A stretch of 17,051 bases of DNA from Anaerolineae bacterium (GTDB lineage Bacteria; Chloroflexota; Anaerolineae; B4-G1): positions 1 through 17,051 of the forward strand of contig JADHWW010000040.1 in NCBI GenBank assembly GCA_016783285.1, read 5' to 3'. Shown here one piece after another: positions 10,201 through 14,427 of the stretch (position 1 is the stretch's first letter; the number at the start of each line of letters is the position of its first letter). Made by a program: the position numbers and the translations under genes. The notes below the pieces were generated by a model. The model did no database searches and was not told where the DNA came from. It was given only the letters and a program-made list of their open reading frames with translations.

Positions 10201-10360
10201 CCTCGGCCGGGGACACGGGGTCGGCCGTGCCCATGTGCCAGCCGGGGCCGAGGACCTCCGGCGGCGGAGACTGTCCCCTGACCGGTATCGCCGGGCTTGT
10301 GGTCCCCGCCAGCATGACGAGGACCAGGACTGTGGATAGGACAACTTGAGCTTTTTTCAC
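4244..10360 (-). CDS. Secreted RHS/YD-repeat protein with transglutaminase-like N-terminus
   Basis: A 2038-residue RHS-family protein, probably exported and surface-displayed or shed. I chose the GTG at 10360 because AGGAGG lies six bases upstream and the protein then opens with a textbook signal peptide ('VKKAQVVLSTVLVLVMLAG'). An in-frame ATG at 10477 would overlap the upstream gene. Domains: transglutaminase-like about 95-210 ('RGNDWDQTSLFIALMRAAGY', 'VFDPAMKEY', without an obvious catalytic Cys or His); DUF6531-type RHS entry about 668-725 ('DPVDMVTGAFHFGKRDL', 'FSRSYNSNGNY', 'GYGWTHNHNLSL'); more than twenty YD repeats about 850-1690, which in solved RHS structures wrap into a beta-cocoon; RHS core about 1740-1821 ending 'YALCNPLSFVDPMG'; then a 217-residue tip I do not recognise. 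A repeat-derived insertion (5233-5272) lies just before the core. It is coupled closely to the upstream small gene (13-base gap). Confidence 0.92.
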   Translation of the reverse strand: MKKAQVVLSTVLVLVMLAGTTSPAIPVRGQSPPPEVLGPGWHMGTADPVSPAEARRILSGRPRPASRTPDGIPASETEATVEIQALARALEHEPKLIFDYVHNHVEYVPIFGSVNGATTTLLAGRGNDWDQTSLFIALMRAAGYTVDYAVGNVTYSTDRLANWLGVGNAAVGTMFAYGGVPVANLGGAYRITRVWAQATIGSQTYVFDPAMKEYAEIGGIDLEAASGYDRATFMTRAQEEAIVASDFVQYMNDGNIRADLITYSMNLVDYIQTNLPDATLAEVIGGREILATEMTAYPTDLPYALDVTNESTYPTIPDAYRHSLRVEHEGEGIDHTFYTFQIAGQRVSIFYDESDNYRPVLRVDGTAVATGNATSPGNWYDLTLTVDHPYAANGGTYADQSGDMQLASGSDYVIVHDFGAASPDLMASRSRLLDQYVHDGLADTSESVRGEGLWLMGLTYCHEDHLFTRLLGQVGEGIFIQHHLLGRISQEEGYSIDLPLSTTSFAPSGGASALTAHRAYAMMASALEHGMLEQMQGSDREAVSSIKLLHLNNAAGDMTFLADADNWNSVQENLIDYHWAALNLIKDDINNGNTVVLPQNGAINLNQWYGVGVISYKGSGMGMWIGGGWFGGAGSGLWDILIKGILDMLKEWGLLEDEKEETETLESDDPVDMVTGAFHFGKRDLIAGPDGLLSLNFSRSYNSNGNYALGPLGYGWTHNHNLSLAPHSDYGPGLGQRQPTDAAALIVYAQVILDLMANEENIQGWMTADLATKWAMDQLLDNAVTVHLSTTSLEYIRLADGSNNPPPGVRYVLVQEGDYTYVQQGAACMIYDAEGRGRFWIDGNGNTLTYTYDGESKLQSVGAPTLGQTLTLVYSGTLLTSVSDQAGRAVTFEYTDDELTTFHDAEGYASHYGYDDAHRLTTVTTPRGHTVTANIYDTLGRVITQTDALSNTTTFYFGGHRNMEVHPDGGRVVYYVDNRGLTTAREDFLGNCMTMDYDGQYHLRTATDREGSVITFDYHPASGEYAAVTNSEGHTTHYTYTSQQHTCTNPLNSDTVTFTSYYVEQVDYPDGSSESYTYYDDGNMETRTDQAGKTWTYEYNDRGQVRKLINPLNGVTEYTYNPDGTLASSTDSDLGVTTHGYDPYLRQNQVTHPDGNATYTAYNLNDRVTVLTDERNNTTTYQYDPNGNLQYVYNAYGEQTAYAFNAMDLVWQTTDRRGNTSTETYDEMNRVETITDPNGNTTTNEHDPRDWLNQTTDPAGKVWQTGHTEEGVVVSRTTPQGFVTAYGLDSLGNTTVITDPLGYATTFLYDEMSRVTAVTDPLSRTTTYDYDDRGLLTGVTLPDNRSATYEYNDLGLIEVIHDLNGQTWRFDYTSMGRLLSQTDPLTHTWEYTYTARGLLEQITCPTGETETRTYDATGNLTRKQYSGGLDLNFSYDELNRMTEADGISLGYNEESQVITTMDQASGIASFADYDDGGRLETVTYADVFTVTYQYNSRNLLTHVTDNLTGVTVQFVYDDDGRLTDVLRSNGVNATPSWDDASRLTHIQDGTLIDLGYGYDAAGQVISQTYSLPLDPADNLVGQFDNLSYDSASQISSSSYTYDSRGRLTADASHVYTWDSASRLTGIDSITLSYNGMGRLLTRTENGQTTRYYYNHALALTPVVAERDEATGQFTRYYVWTPDGGLLYMIDAADGLALSTSAALSVNSAEGNKVYFYHFDHTGSTLALTGESGALTDAYAYTPYGRLIQHTGSSSQPFTFSGRWGVMAAGDLYYMRTRYYDPGTAHFLARDSAWGTDLESVPELNPYIYALCNPLSFVDPMGTDACRAGRELVRKVFGKLKPNRAQGLQSILTKEKLLDILRSFIPGISAFDEGNLAAIPGQVAWDIFALSRIALVELPAEIFIGLVEYGEPDTHGVWSYSEIYKDYYEMYGEMPWGSAAAHAGTLGSYPRDIMTSGLQLSFQAVHAVGSGLVSASAYVLSGGYDVLRGFFGLFAGPSAPAYGEIGAGIPVYSTKPPGTYNASFGAQYDVRPTGQVLCH
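5233..5272. repeat. Interlocked palindromic repeat inside RHS gene
   Basis: CTTCGGC (5233-5239) pairs with GCCGAAG (5259-5265), and CTGAGC (5250-5255) pairs with GCTCAG (5267-5272), so the two stems interlock. It is translated on the minus strand as part of 'LALSTSAALSVNSAEG', which interrupts the usual stretch between the last YD repeats and 'YFYHFDHTGSTLALT'. This is a typical dispersed-repeat insertion that kept the frame. Confidence 0.7.
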
Positions 10361-10375
10361 CTTTCTCCTCCTCTC
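10361..10375 (-). promoter_or_regulatory. Strong ribosome binding site fixing the RHS start
   Basis: On the minus strand GAGAGGAGGAGAAAG immediately precedes GTG at 10360-10358, placing AGGAGG six bases from the start. It overlaps the TGA (10376-10374) of the preceding small gene, so the two genes are likely translationally coupled. Confidence 0.85.
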
Positions 10376-10616
10376 ATGGTACTCTTGCCTCATAGGGCTT
10401 TTGGGCCTGGCCCGGCAGTTGCGCGCGGATGAAAGCGAACAGGTCCTCCAACGAGGCAAAGTATTCCTTCTCCCCACCAGGGATGTGCTCGACCTGAACC
10501 AGCCACTGCCGGCCGGAGGCCTGTGGCTCGACCGAAGCCGGGGGCTCGCGCCACAGGCGGATCAGGAACGAGGTGTAGTCCAGGTTTGACGTCGGAGCTC
10601 GTCTAAGTAGGTTCAC
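10374..10616 (-). CDS. Small FLxRxW/FASLE-domain protein, copy 2
   Basis: An 80-residue soluble protein with no signal peptide and no recognised function. It is paralogous to the product of the gene just upstream. Shared features are 'FLIRLWRE' near residues 16-23, a central strand with Trp and Glu ('QWLVQVEHIPGGEKE'), and a C-terminal 'FASLEDLFAFIRAQL'. The start is GTG at 10616, with AAGGAA five bases upstream. The order small domain, then short helix beginning 'FASLE', suggests a compact alpha/beta fold. It ends 13 bases before the RHS start. From memory, similar small proteins sit beside BTAD regulators in Chloroflexota, which fits a signalling or accessory role with the divergent regulator; that is inference. 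Confidence 0.72.
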   Translation of the reverse strand: MNLLRRAPTSNLDYTSFLIRLWREPPASVEPQASGRQWLVQVEHIPGGEKEYFASLEDLFAFIRAQLPGQAQKPYEARVP

Positions 10617-10657
10617 AAAAGTTCCTTGCTTGACCGTGACCAGTCATAGTTTTCAAG

Positions 10658-10671
10658 CGTGACGAGTCACG
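10658..10671. repeat. 14-bp palindrome CGTGACGAGTCACG
   Basis: CGTGAC and GTCACG flank GA as a perfect inverted repeat between the two small genes, 2 bases from the larger nested palindrome at 10673-10727. It could be part of the same dispersed repeat or a protein site. Confidence 0.6.
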
Positions 10672-10672
10672 A

Positions 10673-10727
10673 GTAGGGGCAGACCCACGTGTCTGCCCCA
10701 GGGACGAACACACAGGTTCGCCCCTAC
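10673..10727. repeat. Nested palindromic repeat between the two small genes
   Basis: Outer arms GTAGGGGC (10673-10680) and GCCCCTAC (10720-10727) enclose two further hairpins: GGGGCAGAC/GTCTGCCCC (10676-10684 with 10691-10699, loop of 6) and CGAAC/GTTCG (10705-10709 with 10716-10720). The outer stem and the first hairpin share bases, so alternative folds compete. Its right end supplies the TAG stop (10726-10724) of the first small gene. As RNA it could attenuate or stabilise the downstream message. There is no T-run typical of a terminator on the minus strand. Confidence 0.8.
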
Positions 10728-10960
10728 TTTTTGAAAAGATACTTCGGTTCATCTGCGAGGCTGGGGGGCGTTTTACCTTTCAACTGGCTGCGCAAGAAGG
10801 CCACCATCTCCTCCAGGCTGGCGAACCCCTGCCGCTGGCCGGTGTGTGCGTCCTCCAGGCTGAAGCGCCAGACCACGCCACGCCTGGCCCCCTGTCCCCG
10901 CTCCTCCCAATAGCGCAGTAGAAAGGCTCGATAGCGTGGCGGTTTGTCGAAGATAGACAT
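10724..10960 (-). CDS. Small FLxRxW/FASLE-domain protein, copy 1
   Basis: A 78-residue soluble protein from the ATG at 10960. An in-frame ATG at 11005 would give 93 residues but lies only a few bases after the likely transcription start, and the shorter form aligns better with its paralogue. It carries 'YRAFLLRYWEERG', 'VVWRFSLEDAHTGQRQG' and 'FASLEEMVAFLRSQL', matching copy 2 block for block. There is no signal peptide, membrane segment or known catalytic motif. It is the first gene after the divergent promoter shared with the large regulator, so it is the most direct candidate target of that regulator. The Shine-Dalgarno match before 10960 is poor, so the start is less certain than the gene itself. 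Confidence 0.75.
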   Translation of the reverse strand: MSIFDKPPRYRAFLLRYWEERGQGARRGVVWRFSLEDAHTGQRQGFASLEEMVAFLRSQLKGKTPPSLADEPKYLFKK

Positions 10961-10986
10961 AGATTCCGATTCGAGAGTGTTTCCGC

Positions 10987-11015
10987 TTGAACAATCAACC
11001 GTCATGTATTATAAT
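10987..11015 (+). promoter_or_regulatory. Sigma-70-type promoter of the regulator gene
   Basis: TTGAAC (10987-10992), a 17-bp spacer and TATAAT (11010-11015) give a good housekeeping promoter. Transcription would start near 11022, leaving a leader of about 40 bases that contains the direct repeats at 11027-11047 and the ribosome site GAGGAAGG (11048-11055). Confidence 0.7.
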
Positions 11016-11019
11016 TATA
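11008..11019 (-). promoter_or_regulatory. Minus-strand -10 elements of the divergent operon
   Basis: Two consecutive TATAAT hexamers read on the minus strand at 11019-11014 and 11013-11008. The 12-bp sequence TTATAATTATAA (11009-11020) is a perfect palindrome, so the same bases serve as -10 in both directions. There is no good -35 hexamer at 17 bp; its place is taken by the direct repeats at 11027-11047, as expected for an activator-dependent promoter. Confidence 0.6.
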
Positions 11020-11026
11020 ACAAGGC

Positions 11027-11047
11027 ATCGTGAATTAATCGTGAATT
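11027..11047. promoter_or_regulatory. 11-bp-period direct repeat, candidate SARP operator
   Basis: ATCGTGAATT occurs exactly at 11027-11036 and 11038-11047. Read on the minus strand this is AATTCACGAT twice, period 11 bp, ending 7 bp before the TATAAT at 11019-11014. SARP activators (ActII-ORF4, DnrI, AfsR) are known to bind direct repeats of 11-bp period about 8 bp upstream of a -10 element. The regulator's own gene starts 15 bases downstream on the other strand. Confidence 0.55.
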
Positions 11048-11061
11048 GAGGAAGGCGTCCG

Positions 11062-14000
11062 ATGGCTGAGGAACTGCGACTGATACTGCTCGGGGGGCTG
11101 CGCATCACCCGGAACGGGGGCCCGGTGACTGGCTTCGTATCCAATAAGGTTCAGGCTCTCCTCAGTTATCTGGCCGTCACCGGCCGCTCCCACTTCCGCC
11201 CGGCCCTGGCGGGCCTGCTGTGGGGCGAGATGCCCGAGGCTAACGCCCTTATGAACCTCCGCCAGGCTCTGGCCAACCTCCGCCGCCTGGTGAGACCCCA
11301 CCTGCTTATCACCCGGCAGGCGGTAGAGTTCAATCGCGACAGCCCCTACTGGCTGGATGTGGAGGAGTTCGAGAAACTGGTAAATTGGGAAACTGGTAGA
11401 TTGGTAGATTGGTCACGAGACCGGGCTACCAATCTACCAACCCTGCACGAAGCAGTTGAACTTTACCAGGGTGACTTCCTGGAAGGCTTCTACGTGCGGG
11501 ACGCTCCCGCCTTTGAGGAGTGGGTACTGGTGCAGCGGGAGCGTCTGCGCACGCTGGCTTTGCAAGCCCTGCACGTCCTGGTCGCCCACCATGCCTCCTG
11601 GAGAGAAAACTCCCTCGCCCTTCAGTACACCACCCGCCTGCTGGCGCTGGCTCCGTGGCGAGAGGAGGCCCACCGTCATAAGATGCTGCTTTTGGCCCGC
11701 AGCGGCCAGCGCAGCGCCGCCCTGTCCCAGTACGAGACCTGCCGCCGCATCCTGGTCGAGGAACTGGGCGTGGAGCCTTCCGCAGAGACGACGGCCCTGT
11801 ATGAGCGCATCCGCACGGCCGGAGCGGTACGCCGCCGCGCTCTGCCACCCCAACCCACCCCCTTCGTCGGCAGGGAAGAAGAACTGGCGGAGATTGGCCG
11901 GCACCTGACCGACCCGGACTGCCGCCTGCTCACCCTCACCGGCCCTGGCGGCATCGGCAAGACCCGCCTGGCCCTCCAAGCGGCGGCCGAAAACGGTGTG
12001 TACTTTCTTCACGACGTCTGCTTCGTCCCCCTGGCACCCCTCCGTTCGGCCGAGTTCCTCGTCCCTGCGATTGCGGACGCCCTCGAGTTCTCCTTCCACG
12101 GCCGGGAGAATCCCAGGGTCCAACTCCTCGACTACCTGCGCGAGAAAGAGATGCTGCTGGTGTTGGATGGCTTCGAGCATCTCCTGCGGCGTCCTGATGG
12201 TTCGGCAGGCTCACCACGGCGGCCTGTCGAAGGAAAGGGAGCGGACCTGGTGGTGGACATCCTGCGGAATGCTCCAGAGCTCAAGTTCCTGGTCACCTCC
12301 CGCGAGCGCCTGGACCTGCGCTGGGAATGGCTGTTTGAAGTTAAAGGGTTGAGCGTGCCGGAGAGCGTCAGGAGCGCCGGATTCGAGGACTACAGCGCGG
12401 TGCAGTTATTCTCCCGGATCGCTCGCCGGAGGCGTCCGCGCTTCTCGCTCGACGAAGTAAAATCCTCCGTGGTACACATCTGCCAGTTGGTGGAGGGGAT
12501 GCCCCTGGGGATCGAGTTAGCCACCGCCTGGGTGCAAGAGTTCTCCTGTGGGGAAATCGCCAGGGGGATCGAACGCAACCTGGGCTTTCTGACTACGTCT
12601 TTGCGGGACGTGCCCTCTCGCCATCGCAGCGTGCGGGCGGCGTTCGACCATTCCTGGAACCTGCTCTCGGAGGAGGGGCAACGTGTGTTCAGGGAACTTT
12701 CCGTCTTTCGGGGTGGATTCCGGCAGGAGGCGGCCCAACAGGTGGCAGGAGCCTCCTCCTCCTTGCTTGCTGCCCTGGAGGATAAATCCCTCCTGCGCCG
12801 GGAGGCAGCAGGGCGTTACGGGATGCACGAACTGCTGCGGCAGTACGCCGCAGAACACTTGCAGGCAGCAGGAGAAGGGACTTTTCTGTGCCGGCGGCAT
12901 CTGAATTACTTCGTGGCGCTGGCGGAGCGGGCGGAACCCGCGCTGAAGGGGCCTGAGCAGAAAGCGTGGCTGGAGCGGCTGGAGGCAGACCACGACAACC
13001 TGCGGGCAGCCCTGGAATGGTCCACGGGAGGCGAGGAGGCAGAAGCGGGATTGCGGCTGGCGGGGGCCCTGGGGCGATTCTGGGAGGTGCGCGGTTATCT
13101 GACGGAAGGGTACAGGTGGATGGAGAAGGCGTTAGCCAGGGCAAAAGACGGTACGACGCCGGCGCTCGTGCGCGCGAAGGCGCTGCTCCAAGTTGGCCGG
13201 CTGGCGCAGCGCCTGTGTGAATACGAGCAGGCGGTGGCACTGTTTGAGGAGGGCCTGGCTTTGTTCCGGGAACTGGGGGACAAACAGGGTGTCGCCCATG
13301 CCCTCAGTAGGCTGGGATCTGTAGCCTTGCATCAGGGCAACTACAGCCGGGCCACAGCAGCGCACGAGGAGAGTCTGGCCCTGAAACGGGAACTGGGGGA
13401 CAAGTGGGGCATCGCCACTTCACTCGGCACCCTGGCGCTGGCGAACTGGCTTCAGGGCGACTACGGGCGGGCGAGAGCACTCTACAACGAGAGCCTGACC
13501 CTGTACCGGGAATTGGGGGACAAGCAGAACATCGGCATATCGCTCAACAACCTGGGAGGCATTATGCTGGAGCAGGGGGACTATGAGCAGGCGGCCGTAT
13601 TCTTCGAGGAAGGGCTGGCGTTGTTCCAGGAGTTGGGGTCCAGGCAGGGCATCGGCTGGTCACTCGGTAATTTAGGGCGGGTGGCCAGGTATCAGGGGGA
13701 CTATGAGCGAGCAGCAGCGCTGTTGGAAAAGTGTTTAGCCCTGTTCCGGGAACTGGGAGACAAACGTGCCGTCGCCCTCTCGCTCGCCCGCCTGGGAAGC
13801 GTGGCCGCGGCACGGAGCAAGTACGAACGAGCAGAGATGCTGTACCGGGAGGGCCTGGCCCTGCTGCGGGAAGTGGGGGAAAAACGAGACATCGCCGAGT
13901 GCCTGGAGGGAATGGCCGGGATGGCCCTCCGGCTGGGCTCAGGACAAGCCTGCGGACAAGGACGAGCGGGGCGGGCGGCCCGGTTGCTGGGGGCTGCAGA

Positions 14001-14205
14001 GGCCCTGCGCGAGGCTATTGGTGCTCCGCTGCCGTCTGCTGACCGCGCCGGCTATGAACGCCTGGTGGCCACCGTGCGGGTCAGGCTGGGCGAGGGAACG
14101 TTTGAGCAAGCGTGGGGCCAGGGCCGGGTGATGCCGCTGGAGCAGGCCATAGAGTACGCGCTGGGGAAAGGCCCGGCAACTGCGGCGGGAGATCGGGGGG
14201 AGTGA
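11062..14205 (+). CDS. AfsR-like BTAD/NB-ARC/TPR transcriptional regulator
   Basis: A 1047-residue cytoplasmic STAND-type regulator of the SARP/AfsR family. The N-terminus is an OmpR-like winged helix (about 1-95), then a bacterial transcriptional activation domain (about 100-255; 'AVELYQGDFLEGF', ending 'LVEELGVEPSAET'). An ATPase follows: 'PFVGREEEL' about 265, Walker A 'GPGGIGKT' at 294-301, Walker B 'LLVLDGFE' about 363-370, 'FLVTSRERL' about 413 and 'GMPLGIELATAW' about 480. The C-terminal half is TPR, with six 40-residue copies ('LFRELGDKxG') at an exact 120-bp DNA period. TPRs usually sense the signal that releases the ATPase for DNA binding. GAGGAAGG six bases before the ATG supports the start. 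Three repeat-derived stretches lie in frame (11375-11440, 12201-12231, 13935-13961). Its stop abuts a cut-off response-regulator gene. Likely targets are the divergent small genes and possibly itself. Confidence 0.92.
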   Translation: MAEELRLILLGGLRITRNGGPVTGFVSNKVQALLSYLAVTGRSHFRPALAGLLWGEMPEANALMNLRQALANLRRLVRPHLLITRQAVEFNRDSPYWLDVEEFEKLVNWETGRLVDWSRDRATNLPTLHEAVELYQGDFLEGFYVRDAPAFEEWVLVQRERLRTLALQALHVLVAHHASWRENSLALQYTTRLLALAPWREEAHRHKMLLLARSGQRSAALSQYETCRRILVEELGVEPSAETTALYERIRTAGAVRRRALPPQPTPFVGREEELAEIGRHLTDPDCRLLTLTGPGGIGKTRLALQAAAENGVYFLHDVCFVPLAPLRSAEFLVPAIADALEFSFHGRENPRVQLLDYLREKEMLLVLDGFEHLLRRPDGSAGSPRRPVEGKGADLVVDILRNAPELKFLVTSRERLDLRWEWLFEVKGLSVPESVRSAGFEDYSAVQLFSRIARRRRPRFSLDEVKSSVVHICQLVEGMPLGIELATAWVQEFSCGEIARGIERNLGFLTTSLRDVPSRHRSVRAAFDHSWNLLSEEGQRVFRELSVFRGGFRQEAAQQVAGASSSLLAALEDKSLLRREAAGRYGMHELLRQYAAEHLQAAGEGTFLCRRHLNYFVALAERAEPALKGPEQKAWLERLEADHDNLRAALEWSTGGEEAEAGLRLAGALGRFWEVRGYLTEGYRWMEKALARAKDGTTPALVRAKALLQVGRLAQRLCEYEQAVALFEEGLALFRELGDKQGVAHALSRLGSVALHQGNYSRATAAHEESLALKRELGDKWGIATSLGTLALANWLQGDYGRARALYNESLTLYRELGDKQNIGISLNNLGGIMLEQGDYEQAAVFFEEGLALFQELGSRQGIGWSLGNLGRVARYQGDYERAAALLEKCLALFRELGDKRAVALSLARLGSVAAARSKYERAEMLYREGLALLREVGEKRDIAECLEGMAGMALRLGSGQACGQGRAGRAARLLGAAEALREAIGAPLPSADRAGYERLVATVRVRLGEGTFEQAWGQGRVMPLEQAIEYALGKGPATAAGDRGE
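11375..11440. repeat. In-frame octamer array and hairpin in the regulator gene
   Basis: Five 8-mers run in tandem: AACTGGTA, AATTGGGA, AACTGGTA, GATTGGTA, GATTGGTC (11375-11414). TTGGTAGATTGGT (11401-11413) is then perfectly complementary to ACCAATCTACCAA (11428-11440), a 13-bp stem with a 14-base loop. It encodes 'NWETGRLVDWSRDRATNLP' in the activation domain, between 'DVEEFEKLV' and 'HEAVELYQGDF', a variable loop in the family. The same octamers occur in inverse orientation at 14380-14427. Confidence 0.85.
12201..12231. repeat. TTCGGCAGGC/GCCTGTCGAA palindrome in the regulator gene
   Basis: TTCGGCAGGC (12201-12210) and GCCTGTCGAA (12222-12231) pair with one mismatch around an 11-base loop. 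It is read in frame as 'GSAGSPRRPVEG' just after the Walker B strand, where related regulators run directly into '(A)DLVVDIL'. It belongs to the same family as 2865-2883. Confidence 0.7.
13251..13970 (+). repeat. 120-bp tandem coding repeats (TPR)
   Basis: The block around CGGGAACTGGGGGACAA recurs at exact 120-bp steps near 13267, 13387, 13507, 13627, 13747 and 13867, with divergence between copies. Each step encodes one 40-residue TPR-like helix-turn-helix unit. DNA-level similarity suggests expansion by unequal recombination. Confidence 0.85.
13935..13961. repeat. Possible dispersed-repeat insertion near the regulator C-terminus
   Basis: GGCTCAGGACAAGCC followed by TGCGGACAAGGA is read as 'LGSGQACGQG' before the conserved 'RAARLLGAAEALREA' block. 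The peptide resembles the 'TGSGQ' product of the repeat at 2865-2883. It is degenerate, so the assignment is tentative. Confidence 0.4.
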
Positions 14206-14361
14206 ATGCGGCTGTTCGGCGACGAGCGCCAGCGCCTCACGCCCGTCGGCCGCCTTGCCGACCACCGTCAGGTCGGGCACCAGCGCCAGCAGCGAGGCCA
14301 GCCCTTCGCGGATGAGGGTTTGATCGTCTACGACGGCGACGCGGATGCTGCTCACGGCCAT
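14206..14361 (-). pseudogene. Truncated response-regulator receiver domain
   Basis: The first 52 codons of a NarL/FixJ-type response regulator: 'IRVAVVDDQTLIREGLASLL' with the acidic pair at residues 12-13, then 'VVGKAADGREALALVAEQPH'. The start is convincing: AGGAGGAG lies five bases before the ATG at 14361. Receivers of this type continue with 'DVVLMDIxMP', carrying the phosphoacceptor Asp near residue 57, but homology ends at 14206, the base after the regulator gene's TGA. The frame continues antisense through the TPR gene as meaningless sequence to 13939. The phosphoacceptor, the rest of the receiver and the output helix-turn-helix are lost, so it cannot work as a two-component regulator. 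A deletion or rearrangement joining it to the regulator's 3' end is the likely cause. Confidence 0.82.
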
Positions 14362-14379
14362 ACCTGCTCCTCCTACTCC

Positions 14380-14427
14380 TTTCCCAATTTCCCAATTTCC
14401 CAATCTACCAATCTACCATTCTACTCG
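14380..14427. repeat. Octamer array TTTCCCAA/TCTACCAA
   Basis: Six tandem 8-mers: TTTCCCAA three times (14380-14403), TCTACCAA, TCTACCAT and TCTACTCG. It fills most of the gap between the response-regulator remnant and the next minus-strand gene, and its last unit supplies that gene's TAG stop (14423-14421). On the opposite strand the units are TTGGTAGA and TTGGGAAA, the same family as the array inside the regulator gene. Confidence 0.88.

Noticed and set aside
10361..10477. Upstream in-frame starts (10477, 10393) for the RHS gene
   Set aside because: They overlap the small gene 10374-10616, put a basic stretch before the signal peptide, and lack the AGGAGG found before the GTG at 10360.
13939..14205. 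Continuation of the response-regulator frame as a full 154-residue gene
   Set aside because: Below 14206 the frame is antisense to the conserved C-terminus of the regulator and loses all receiver features, so only 14206-14361 is kept as a remnant.
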